Shown here: positions 26,238 through 33,342 of the stretch, one piece after another
Numbering within the stretch: position 1 is the first letter of the stretch
How the letters are laid out: every line of letters starts with the position of its first letter
From: Actinomycetota bacterium
GTDB taxonomy: Bacteria > Actinomycetota > Acidimicrobiia > Acidimicrobiales > JAMCQF01
Direction of reading: 5' to 3'
Length of the DNA stretch: 34,841 bases
Assembly: GCA_023379605.1 (NCBI GenBank)
Contig: JAMCQF010000225.1
Span: forward strand, 1-34,841
Translations under genes and position numbers: made by a program
The notes under the pieces: generated by a model
Told to the model about the DNA's origin: nothing
Database searches by the model: none
The model's input: only the letters and a program-made list of their open reading frames with translations

Positions 26238-27437
26238 TCATCGTAGGGACTCCACAAAGCCGTGAAAGTTGTAGAGCATCTCCTCTAGGGAATCGCCTCC
26301 GAACTTTCTAATGGCCTCCTGAGCCAGCACGAGCGCCACCATCGTCTCTGCCACAACACCCATTGCCGGAACCGCCGTCACATCCGTGCGCTCCTTGAAC
26401 GAGACGGTCTCTTCCTTGGTAGCAGTATCAACGGTTTTCAGCACAGGACGGTTAAGGGTCGCAAGAGGCTTCATAAACACACGAGCAACGATCATCTCTC
26501 CCGTAGAGATGCCGCCCTCTATGCCTCCCGCCCGTGAGGTCTCCCGACGGTAAGCGCCTATGCCCGGCTCCCAGACAATAGCATCATGGCTAACCGATCC
26601 CCGTCGATCGGAGATCTCCATGCCGTCTCCTATCTCGACTGCCTTTATGGCCTGGATGCTCATGAGTGCCTGTGCCAGCAGACCATCTAGCCGGCGATCC
26701 CAATGCGCATAGCTTCCTAGACCCACAGGAACCCCGTATGCGAGCACCTCTGCGGTGCCGCCGAGCGAGTCACCGTCCTTTGCGGCCTGCTTGATGGCAG
26801 CTACCATCGCAGGCTCGGCGCTGGGGTCAAAGCACCGTACCTCAGATCTATCCACAGCATCCAGATCCTCCGGCCTGGGCCGAGGGTAGGATCCGCCCGC
26901 GCCATCACCGCCATGACCAGAGCCACAACCGGGCCTTCCCACATGAACACCACCCAAGGCCACCACATGGCTCACCACCGACACGCCCAGGTGCGCAAGG
27001 AGAGCCTTCGCTGCGCAACCAGCAGCGACCCGTGCCGCTGTCTCCCGTGCTGAAGCGCGTTCGAGCACGTCCCTAGCATCTTTAAGGCCATACTTCTGCA
27101 TCCCAGCCAGGTCTGCGTGCCCAGGTCTCGGCTTGGTGAGGGGCTTGGCGGTGGCCCCTGGAGCGGGCGACATCTCCTCCACCCACTTCGGCCACTCAGT
27201 GTTGGCGATCTCGATGGCCAAAGGCGAGCCCAACGTCCTACCGTGACGAACCCCTGCTAAGAGAGTGACCTCGTCCTTCTCGAAGCGCATCCTCGGACCG
27301 CGCCCGTATCCCAGGCGGCGGCGTGCAAGCTCTGCTTGCACCTCTTCTTTGCTAAAAGCCAACCCCGCAGGCAATCCCTCGACCACGACCACAAGGGCTT
27401 GGCCATGAGACTCTCCGGCAGTGAGGTAGCGAAGCAC
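26238..27437 (-). CDS. aroC: Chorismate synthase
   Basis: Final shikimate step, needing reduced FMN. The protein opens MLRYLTAGESHGQALVVVVEG and shows TLGSPLAIEI, KPRPGHADLAGMQKYG, DARDVLERASARETAARVAAG, RAGGIEGGISTGE, PLATLNRP and RTDVTAVPAMGVV, all family signatures. A Gly-rich stretch of about 18 residues (HVGRPGCGSGHGGDGAGG) is inserted before DLDAVDRSEVRC. The GTG start has TAGGAT 6 nt upstream, so it may head a leaderless aroC-aroKB-aroQ transcript. Riboflavin genes at the left end make the precursor of its cofactor. Confidence 0.97.
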   Translation of the reverse strand: MLRYLTAGESHGQALVVVVEGLPAGLAFSKEEVQAELARRRLGYGRGPRMRFEKDEVTLLAGVRHGRTLGSPLAIEIANTEWPKWVEEMSPAPGATAKPLTKPRPGHADLAGMQKYGLKDARDVLERASARETAARVAAGCAAKALLAHLGVSVVSHVVALGGVHVGRPGCGSGHGGDGAGGSYPRPRPEDLDAVDRSEVRCFDPSAEPAMVAAIKQAAKDGDSLGGTAEVLAYGVPVGLGSYAHWDRRLDGLLAQALMSIQAIKAVEIGDGMEISDRRGSVSHDAIVWEPGIGAYRRETSRAGGIEGGISTGEMIVARVFMKPLATLNRPVLKTVDTATKEETVSFKERTDVTAVPAMGVVAETMVALVLAQEAIRKFGGDSLEEMLYNFHGFVESLR

Positions 27438-27449
27438 TATCCAATCCTA
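27435..27449 (-). promoter_or_regulatory. Putative leaderless promoter of aroC
   Basis: TAGGAT (27444-27449, minus strand) is followed by 6 nt and the aroC GTG. The gap to the upstream prepilin peptidase gene is only 57 nt, and no ribosome binding site precedes the GTG. A well-spaced -35 is not evident. Confidence 0.5.
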
Positions 27450-27494
27450 CCCGCCGCAGGCATGGACAAAGGTCCCAAAGACGCCACCAGGTGC

Positions 27495-28379
27495 CTAGTG
27501 CAGGAGCAGGCGGGTCCAACCACTTGCCAGCGCGGGTCCCCACATCACCCCCAGCACACAGCCAAGGGCCATGTAGGGAGCAAACGGCATGGCGGTCTTT
27601 CGGCTTCCCCCAAACACGGCTATGAGGATGATCCCGACCAGAGCTCCTGTGAGAAAGGCAAGGAAGAACCCGGCCAGGACCGACTGCAACCCGAACCAGC
27701 CGAGCACCGTGCCCACCAGCCCGGCCAGTCGGACATCGCCAAAGCCCATACCTTTGGGCGAGAGCAAGTGCACAAGGAAAAAGAAGCCAAAAGACGCGCC
27801 TCCACCTGCTGCGCACAGGCCAATATAGGACATGTGGTGGTCCACCACAGCAGAGATGACGAGCAGCGGCGCAACCGCAGCCAAGGTCGAGTACACGATC
27901 ACGCGCGGAACCACGCGATGCTTGACGTCCACAATGGTCACAGTCACCAGCACGGCAAATACGAGGTCTACCGGTACCAGGACCAGGTTTGCACCAACCC
28001 TAAGTGCCGCTGCGACAAAGAGCACCGCAGTCAACGCCTGCCACAGGAGCCGGTAGGCGCTAGACAGCGATTGGGCACTTGGCAGCAATGCCCCACAACC
28101 ACTGCAGGTGGGTCGGCTGGCCTTCCACAAAGAGAGCGAGACCATGGCTGACCTCGGCAGTGGCTTCCCACAGGATAGGCACTCGGTCCCAGCGTGCTGA
28201 CCATATGATGCGGCGGAGCCATCGGCAGCACGAGAGCCGGGGTGGCCGGGATCGCCCGAAGAGCCTGACGGCTGGGCTGGCCCACGTCTTGGAAACCACG
28301 CTGTAGCACCTACTGCAAGGCCGCCTGCAAACAGCCCCGCAACGGCACTTGCGATCAGAACCAAAGAGTCTACGATCAC
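27495..28379 (-). CDS. Type IV prepilin peptidase (A24 family)
   Basis: Membrane aspartyl protease that cleaves, and sometimes N-methylates, prepilin-like proteins. A zinc-type pair of CxxC motifs (CLSCG and CSGCG) lies in the cytoplasmic N-terminal part after a first membrane helix. The catalytic aspartates are seen in TIVDVKHRVVP and in the GxGD motif of GMGFGDVRLAGLVG. About seven to eight hydrophobic segments span the protein. A Ser/Gly-rich stretch at about residues 33-62 enlarges the N-terminal loop. Starts at GTG 28379 or TTG 28382 are possible; AGG lies three bases before the GTG. No pilin gene is visible nearby. Confidence 0.92.
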   Translation of the reverse strand: MIVDSLVLIASAVAGLFAGGLAVGATAWFPRRGPAQPSGSSGDPGHPGSRAADGSAASYGQHAGTECLSCGKPLPRSAMVSLSLWKASRPTCSGCGALLPSAQSLSSAYRLLWQALTAVLFVAAALRVGANLVLVPVDLVFAVLVTVTIVDVKHRVVPRVIVYSTLAAVAPLLVISAVVDHHMSYIGLCAAGGGASFGFFFLVHLLSPKGMGFGDVRLAGLVGTVLGWFGLQSVLAGFFLAFLTGALVGIILIAVFGGSRKTAMPFAPYMALGCVLGVMWGPALASGWTRLLLH

Positions 28380-28520
28380 CAACCTGCAGCGTACAGAGCA
28401 ATCAGTGGGAGTTCATGGATGGTTGAGCCGCGCTGTCCAAGGCAGCGCTCGCACTGAGCTCGTGCACCAAAGAACCGCTCGGGGCTCGCTCAGGTCGCAT
28501 AGGTACCAAGGTGCGACTGC

Positions 28521-28539
28521 GTGCAGGAAGAACCTGCAC
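28521..28539 (-). terminator. Hairpin downstream of nfuA
   Basis: A perfect 7-bp stem (GTGCAGG/CCTGCAC) with a 5-nt loop lies 19-37 nt after the nfuA stop. It lacks a T-run on either strand, so it may be a weak or factor-dependent terminator. The rest of the 178-nt gap between nfuA and the prepilin peptidase gene shows no gene. Confidence 0.4.
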
Positions 28540-28557
28540 TGGCAAAGGACGAGGTGC

Positions 28558-29259
28558 TTACTTTTTTGCAGCCTGGAAGTATGGATCGGATCCACTTGCG
28601 TGGTCGGTAACATCTACCACGGAGATGATCTCAGGGATGGCCTCTTTTATGGCCACCTCGATGCCCTGAGAGAGCGTAACCTGTGCAAGCCCGCAGCCCT
28701 GGCATCCCCCGCCCAGGCGAAGGAAAGCCGCCCCCTGTCCTTCATCAATCGCAACCAACTCAGCATGGCCACCATGCATGGCAATGCTCGGATTGATCTG
28801 CTCCTCCAGGATCGCCACCACCTGGCGGGCCAGATCGCCAGAGAGGTCCTCTGTGGCCCCAGGGGGAAGCTCGGCTGCAAGCGACCTAGACCCAGTAGCT
28901 GCCGGCGGTGTGTTCGGGTTCAAGATCACAAGACCGCCGTCTTCGCCCTCGCCTGAGACATCCAGGGTGGCTCCTCTCAGCATCGCAAGGCTTGCACCTG
29001 GGATCACAACAGGAAGGTCATCGTGGTGCTGGACAACATCGCCCCTTCCTGCATGCGCCACGGCCTGGAAGAAGACATCGTAGGAGTACGCGTCACCGTT
29101 AATGCCGGCCACCTCGATCCAAAGCGCTAGCTTAGATGCATCCGCCTCATCTGCCCTGGCCTGGAGCACCATCGAGCGCGCGGCGTCGGTTACCCGCACC
29201 ACCGGCTCATTACCGGGCTCCTCGCTGTGCTGTGCGGCCTGTACGGGTTGGGTTGCCAT
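28558..29259 (-). CDS. nfuA: NfuA-like Fe-S carrier protein
   Basis: Carrier that delivers iron-sulfur clusters to target proteins. The N-terminal half (about residues 19-115) looks like a degenerate A-type (IscA/HesB) domain: VRVTDAARSMVLQ, YSYDVFF, but without the three cluster-binding cysteines. A Pro/Ala linker leads to a NifU C-terminal domain (about 140-215) with INPSIAMHGGHAELV and the cluster-binding Cys186-x2-Cys189 in RLGGGCQGCGLAQVTL. The ATG at 29257-29259 is chosen because upstream codons are not family-like and a TATTAT lies 6 nt before it. It is divergent from the ATP-grasp/radical SAM set with only 17 nt between the start codons. Confidence 0.93.
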   Translation of the reverse strand: MATQPVQAAQHSEEPGNEPVVRVTDAARSMVLQARADEADASKLALWIEVAGINGDAYSYDVFFQAVAHAGRGDVVQHHDDLPVVIPGASLAMLRGATLDVSGEGEDGGLVILNPNTPPAATGSRSLAAELPPGATEDLSGDLARQVVAILEEQINPSIAMHGGHAELVAIDEGQGAAFLRLGGGCQGCGLAQVTLSQGIEVAIKEAIPEIISVVDVTDHASGSDPYFQAAKK

Positions 29260-29279
29260 GTCACCATAATAGACACGTG
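29257..29279. promoter_or_regulatory. Overlapping divergent leaderless promoters
   Basis: The 17 nt between the nfuA ATG (minus) and the ATP-grasp GTG (plus) hold TATTAT on the minus strand (29266-29271) and CATAAT on the plus strand (29265-29270), sharing five base pairs. Each is exactly 6 nt from its start codon. Both genes would then be leaderless and the polymerases could not bind both sites at once. -35 elements are not clear. Confidence 0.55.
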
Positions 29280-30566
29280 AGCGCCATTGCTTACCCCAGC
29301 GCCTCCACTGGAGCCAAGAAGCCTCCCTGCGTGCTTTTGATCCTGCCCTCTGCCACCTATAAGGCAAGGGACTTTCTCCAAGCGGCAAAACGCCTTGGTG
29401 CAAAAGTCGTTATCGCCACTGATGAGGCCCAGGCCCTCGCCGGAGTGATGGGAGACCGCTTCCTGCTTCTTCCACTGGATGATCCCCACAGCTCAGCACG
29501 CATAATTGCTGAGCACTCAAAGCGGGTCCACTTTGACGCTGTAGTGGCTGTAGATGACCAGGGCACCTTGGCCGCAACTGCGGCAGCCGAGATGCTAGGG
29601 CTTGCCCACAACCCATTCGAGGCCACCGCAGCCACGAGAGACAAGCTGGCCATGCGTAAGAAGTTTGCAGCTTCACAAGTCCCCCAGCCGGCCTTTGCGG
29701 TGCTAGAGCCCGGCTCGGACCCAGGTGCTGTAGCAGGATCTATCGGCTTTCCCTGTGTCTTAAAGCCGATCTCGCTGTCTGGCAGCCGGGGCGTGATCAG
29801 AGCAGACGACACCCAAGGCGCCCGCTCTGCTGCAGAGAGGATATGGGCGATGCTGGCCTCACTTGGTGGAGCTGGACCGGCTGAGCTTCTGGTCGAGGAG
29901 TTCATTCCCGGTGTGGAGGTCGCAGTCGACGGGTTGCTGAGCTCCGGCTCTCTTCAGGTCCTAGCCATCTTCGACAAGCCAGATCCACTCGACGGACCGT
30001 ATTTCGAAGAGACGATCTACGTGACCCCTTCAAGGCTGACCGCCAGGGAGATCGCGGCTATAAGGGAAGCCACCAGCTCGGCAGCCCACGCTCTCGGGCT
30101 GGTTGAAGGACCTGTGCACGCAGAGCTTCGCCTTCACGCGAACAAGGCTCTTGCTCCAACTGTGATCGAGATCGCAGCCCGTAATCTGGGCGGACTGTGC
30201 GCGAGGATCCTCACCTTCGGAACTGGCATATCACTTGAGGAGATAGTCTTGGCCCACGCACTGCACAAGTTGGAAGCCCTACCAAAAATACAAGCTGGAG
30301 CGGCCGGGGTGATGATGCTACCCATTCCAGCGGGTGGAACCCTTGCGGCGGTGGAAGGCAGGAAAGAGGCCCTTCAAGTGCCGGGCATCACTGGGCTGGA
30401 GATAACCATCCCCCTAGGAGCTAGGGTCTACCCACTCCCTGAGGGCGATCGGTATCTGGGCTTTCTGTTCGCGCATTGCGAGGATCCGCGCGCTGCTGAG
30501 CTTGCCCTTCGCACAGCGTTCGCCTCCTTGGACATCCAGATCATTCCCACCGAGCCACCCGATTAG
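29277..30566 (+). CDS. ATP-grasp domain ligase
   Basis: Carboxylate-amine/thiol ligase of unknown substrate, related in layout to L-amino acid ligases and carnosine-synthase-type enzymes. A Rossmann-like N-terminal part (CVLLILPSATYKARDFLQAAKRLG) leads into the ATP-grasp core: PCVLKPISLSGSRGVIRADD, LLVEEFIPGVEVAVDGLL, DGPYFEETIYVTPS and the metal-binding region HAELRLHANKALAPTVIEIAARNLGG. The C-terminal part carries FGTGISLEEIVL. The GTG at 29277 is preferred because of CATAAT 6 nt upstream; a GTG at 29331 is possible. It lies 44 nt before the radical SAM gene on the same strand, suggesting a joint pathway such as forming an amide bond on a product that the radical enzyme modifies. Confidence 0.9.
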   Translation: MSAIAYPSASTGAKKPPCVLLILPSATYKARDFLQAAKRLGAKVVIATDEAQALAGVMGDRFLLLPLDDPHSSARIIAEHSKRVHFDAVVAVDDQGTLAATAAAEMLGLAHNPFEATAATRDKLAMRKKFAASQVPQPAFAVLEPGSDPGAVAGSIGFPCVLKPISLSGSRGVIRADDTQGARSAAERIWAMLASLGGAGPAELLVEEFIPGVEVAVDGLLSSGSLQVLAIFDKPDPLDGPYFEETIYVTPSRLTAREIAAIREATSSAAHALGLVEGPVHAELRLHANKALAPTVIEIAARNLGGLCARILTFGTGISLEEIVLAHALHKLEALPKIQAGAAGVMMLPIPAGGTLAAVEGRKEALQVPGITGLEITIPLGARVYPLPEGDRYLGFLFAHCEDPRAAELALRTAFASLDIQIIPTEPPD

Positions 30567-30597
30567 CCTGCCAACCCGAGTGGGCGGGGCTCGACGC

Positions 30598-30613
30598 TAC
30601 GTTGTTAAAGGTG
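30598..30613 (+). promoter_or_regulatory. Putative leaderless promoter of the radical SAM gene
   Basis: TACGTT (30598-30603) is 7 nt before GTG 30611. The gene could therefore have its own leaderless transcript besides read-through from the ATP-grasp gene 44 nt upstream. Confidence 0.4.
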
Positions 30614-32143
30614 AGGATACTCCTTGTCTCCACTTACGAACTGGGCCACCAGCCAGTCCACATAGCATCTCCTGCTGCAGCGCTGCGCATGAGGGGACAT
30701 GACCTTCGTTGCCTGGACTTGAGCGTCCAAAAGTGGGACCCCACCGGAGTTGAGCTCGCCAGTTGGGCCGAGGCAGCAGCCTTCTCAGTGCCCATGCACA
30801 CAGCAATGCGCCTCACCCTCGAAGTGATACCCGAGCTGCGTAAGTACAACCCCACGATGCCAGTTTGCGTCTACGGCCTCTATGCCGGCTTGGCCGTAGC
30901 CCCATATAGTCGTCTCGAGACTATCTACGCAGTAGCAGGAGAGTACGAGCCGTCACTTGTGCAGTGGGCAGAAGCCCTCGCAGCCGGTGAGGATCCTGTG
31001 GCTGCTGTCTGCCAAGGCCAAAGGGCTGGAGCGGGCGGGCAGGACCAGCCCAGGCGAGAAAGCCAGCTTGCCGGGTTAAGGGTGGATCTTCGGCGCCACA
31101 GCCAATCTGACAAGATGCTTCCCGCGCGCGATCTCCTTCCCCCACTTCAGCGCTACGCAAAGCTCCTCTCCAAAGGCACAGAGCAGCTCGCAGGATATGT
31201 AGAAGCCAGCACTGGGTGCTCGCACCGCTGCCGGCACTGCCCTGTCCCAGTCATATACGACGGGCGTATGCGCTCAGCTGCAGTCGACAACGTGTTGGCC
31301 GACATCGAACAGCTCGTCGCCATGGGTGCCAAGCACGTAAGCTTTGGCGACCCGGATTTCCTGAACGCCCCCCAGCATGCTCTAAGGGTGGTCCGGGCCA
31401 CCCACGATGCCTTCCCACAGCTCACTTTCGATGCCACGGTAAAAGTCGAGCACGTCCTGCGCCATGAGACGATCTGGCCAGAGATGTCCAAGGCGGGCTG
31501 CCTGTTCGTCGTCTCTGCGTTCGAGTCGACCGACGACGAGGTGCTGGCCAAGCTGGCCAAGGGCCATACGGTCTCAGATGCTGCCCGCGCAGTGGAGATC
31601 CTGCGCGAGCAGGGCATAGAGCCCAGGCCATCCTTTGTACCGTTCACCCCCTGGACCACTAGGGCGCAGATAGAGGACCTCTTCGAGTTCGTCTACAGGT
31701 ACGACCTTGTATACAACGTTGACCCCGTCCAATACGGGATACGCCTGCTTGTCCCTCCAGGCTCTCTGTTAGTGACGAGCGGGCAGCTGGATGGAATCGT
31801 CCAGTCCTATGATCCAGATCAGCTGGGCTACCCGTGGAAGTCGCCAGATCCCTGGACAGACATGCTGCAAGTAACCCTTGCCAAGATCGCCGAGGAGGCC
31901 GCTGCCTGCGAGCAGCCAGTCGAGGAGACTTTCGAAGAGATGGTGAGCCAGGTTACTAAAGGCAGATCCACACAAGAGTTCGCTCAGCCTGTCAAGTCGC
32001 CGACGGCTCCTTTCACCCCCGGCCAGCATAGACCTCGGCTCTCTGAAGCCTGGTTCTGCTGTGCTGAGCCGACCGAGGCACAGCACTTGAGCGTTGCCGG
32101 TCGGTCAGCCAGCCAATGCCTAGCGCCGGGATGCAGCACCTGA
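30611..32143 (+). CDS. CCAEP-tail radical SAM protein (Cys form of a selenoprotein family)
   Basis: Radical SAM enzyme of 510 residues. An N-terminal B12-binding-like domain (about 1-130; RILLVSTYELGHQP) lacks a clear DxHxxG cobalamin His. The 4Fe-4S cysteines are in GCSHRCRHCP (Cys203, 207, 210), followed by FGDPDFLN, VKVEHVLRHE and VVSAFEST. Near the end, RLSEAWFCCAEPTEA (Cys483-Cys484) matches the CUAEP/CCAEP tail of a family in which the second residue is often selenocysteine; here the codon is TGT (32060-32062). Two more cysteines close the protein. Residues about 135-170 are Gln/Arg/Ser-rich and atypical. The substrate is unknown. GTG 30611 or TTG 30602 could be the start. Confidence 0.88.
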   Translation: MRILLVSTYELGHQPVHIASPAAALRMRGHDLRCLDLSVQKWDPTGVELASWAEAAAFSVPMHTAMRLTLEVIPELRKYNPTMPVCVYGLYAGLAVAPYSRLETIYAVAGEYEPSLVQWAEALAAGEDPVAAVCQGQRAGAGGQDQPRRESQLAGLRVDLRRHSQSDKMLPARDLLPPLQRYAKLLSKGTEQLAGYVEASTGCSHRCRHCPVPVIYDGRMRSAAVDNVLADIEQLVAMGAKHVSFGDPDFLNAPQHALRVVRATHDAFPQLTFDATVKVEHVLRHETIWPEMSKAGCLFVVSAFESTDDEVLAKLAKGHTVSDAARAVEILREQGIEPRPSFVPFTPWTTRAQIEDLFEFVYRYDLVYNVDPVQYGIRLLVPPGSLLVTSGQLDGIVQSYDPDQLGYPWKSPDPWTDMLQVTLAKIAEEAAACEQPVEETFEEMVSQVTKGRSTQEFAQPVKSPTAPFTPGQHRPRLSEAWFCCAEPTEAQHLSVAGRSASQCLAPGCST

Positions 32144-32185
32144 GGAAAAGGCGTTCATTCCGCCCTTTCCAGTAAGGCCAGCCCA

Positions 32186-32935
32186 GTGAGCACGATGCAA
32201 GCACCCAAGAGCCGCCCAGTCCCAGCTTCCAGACCAGCTCCAAGCGCGGTACGCGAATGGGTGAGCTTTGAAGACCCAGCAGAGGACCGCACCTGGATGT
32301 TCGAGGTCACCTTTCTGCTTTCAAACTGGTCATGCATCTTCGGCTGCGGGTGCCAAGGCGTGCTCACCGGCCCAGCTGAGGAGCTAGAGCAGGGATGCTG
32401 TTCCTACGGGGCCCACTTCACTGGGGTGCAAGACCTGGAGCGGGTCGAAGCAGCTGCTCAGACCCTCAGCCCGGAGCAGTGGCAGCACTACCGCAAAGGG
32501 GCCAAGGGCATTGCAAAGCGCGCCCCAGGCGGCGGCTGGATGACCAGGCAGGCAGGCAGCGGCTGCATATTCCTCAACCACCCGGGATTCCCCGGTGGAG
32601 CGGGATGCGCTCTGCACCGGGCAAGCTTGGAGCGAGGGAAGTCGCCCATCACCATGAAGCCGGACGTCTGCTGGCAGCTGCCCTTGAGGATCTCGGATCG
32701 TGACGAGCCAGACGGCCATGTCACCACCACAGTCGAGCGTTGGGAGCGCCGTCACTGGGGAGAGGGAGGAAAGGAGTTTCACTGGTGGTGCACTGAGGAC
32801 CCCGAGGCATTCGTTGGCACGGTCCCAGCATACGTAGCGTTAGAGAAAGAGCTGGTCACGATGACCAGCAGCAAGGTATATGAGCTCCTATCTAAGTACC
32901 TGGAGCAAAGAGGTCGGTGCGGCGGAGCCCGCTAG
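32186..32935 (+). CDS. Cysteine-rich protein of unknown function
   Basis: A 249-residue protein with about ten cysteines grouped as in metal-binding domains: WSCIFGCGCQGVLTGP, EQGCCSYGAHF, GSGCIFLNHPG, GAGCALHRASLE, KPDVCWQLPLR and WWCTEDPE. The pattern resembles DUF3109/YkgJ-like zinc- or iron-chelating proteins, but this assignment is tentative. A Ser/Pro/Arg-rich N-terminus of about 25 residues precedes a conserved-looking core; there is no signal peptide or membrane segment. It lies 42 nt after the radical SAM gene on the same strand, with AAGG about ten bases before the GTG, and may act with it. A convergent gene follows. Confidence 0.8.
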   Translation: MSTMQAPKSRPVPASRPAPSAVREWVSFEDPAEDRTWMFEVTFLLSNWSCIFGCGCQGVLTGPAEELEQGCCSYGAHFTGVQDLERVEAAAQTLSPEQWQHYRKGAKGIAKRAPGGGWMTRQAGSGCIFLNHPGFPGGAGCALHRASLERGKSPITMKPDVCWQLPLRISDRDEPDGHVTTTVERWERRHWGEGGKEFHWWCTEDPEAFVGTVPAYVALEKELVTMTSSKVYELLSKYLEQRGRCGGAR

Positions 32936-32952
32936 CCATCCTGGCTTGAAGA

Positions 32953-32966
32953 GCTCCTTCAGGAGC
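32953..32966. terminator. Palindrome between convergent genes
   Basis: GCTCCT-TC-AGGAGC is a perfect 6-bp inverted repeat that overlaps the stop codon of the small minus-strand gene; a second short hairpin (AGCCA/TGGCT, 32933-32945) lies at the end of the plus-strand gene. Together they could stop transcription from both sides, although no T-tract is present. Confidence 0.35.
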
Positions 32967-33135
32967 CATTGACACCGGGCTCCTCCTCAAGCTCTTCCGA
33001 CTCGGCCAGGCACCACGAAGCGTGGTCCTCCTCTGGACCGGCCCCACACTCCACGCACCTTACGGCCCTGGTCTCCGTGCGCGCTCTCTTAAGACTTCGC
33101 GCCTCCTCAAAACGGCGATGGCGTCCCTTCTTCAC
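32959..33135 (-). CDS. Small zinc-ribbon-like protein
   Basis: A 58-residue protein with a strongly basic N-terminal half (KKGRHRRFEEARSLKRAR) and a C-terminal half with CVECG, then HASWC, a Cys-x2-Cys-x8-His-x3-Cys arrangement able to bind one zinc, and an acidic tail. GTG 33133-33135 is favoured because GGGGAG lies five bases upstream; an ATG 15 codons earlier lacks such a signal. Convergent with the cysteine-rich gene. No family is recognised; a nucleic-acid-binding role is possible but unproven. The basic/acidic split and ordered Cys/His spacing argue against a chance reading frame. Confidence 0.6.
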   Translation of the reverse strand: MKKGRHRRFEEARSLKRARTETRAVRCVECGAGPEEDHASWCLAESEELEEEPGVNGS

Positions 33136-33279
33136 AGCGACTCCCCGATCCGCAGCCCATCCACGGCCGACCGAACTCATCTTTCGAGAACGGCTCAGCC
33201 AGCGAGTCAGTTTTCGATCGCGACTGCTCTCGGAGTGCAGTTTATCTGCTGCTCGCGTTGGTGGCGCCAGTCACCCTTG

Positions 33280-33306
33280 TTACACTTCTGCTTCCAAGTG
33301 GTGTAA
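33280..33306. promoter_or_regulatory. Inverted repeat upstream of the 78-residue gene
   Basis: TTACAC (33280-33285) and GTGTAA (33301-33306) are perfect complements; the arms extend to TTACACTT/AAGTGgTGTAA with one extra G. The dyad lies 34-60 nt before the ATG at 33340, in a 204-nt gap (33136-33339) without other visible genes, and could be an operator or an RNA hairpin. Confidence 0.45.
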
Positions 33307-33326
33307 AGCTTCGTAAGAGCCGCTGA

Positions 33327-33342
33327 TATGGTGACCTAGATG
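33327..33342 (+). promoter_or_regulatory. Putative leaderless promoter of the 78-residue gene
   Basis: TATGGT (33327-33332) lies 7 nt before the ATG, the same hexamer and spacing as at mihF. No ribosome binding site is seen. Confidence 0.45.

Noticed and set aside
28425-28475. tRNA-like stretch ending in ACCA downstream of nfuA
   Set aside because: No T-loop sequence, no cloverleaf pairing and no plausible anticodon arm.
32057-32062. Possible selenocysteine codon in the radical SAM tail
   Set aside because: The codons are TGC TGT, both cysteine; there is no in-frame TGA before the stop at 32141-32143.
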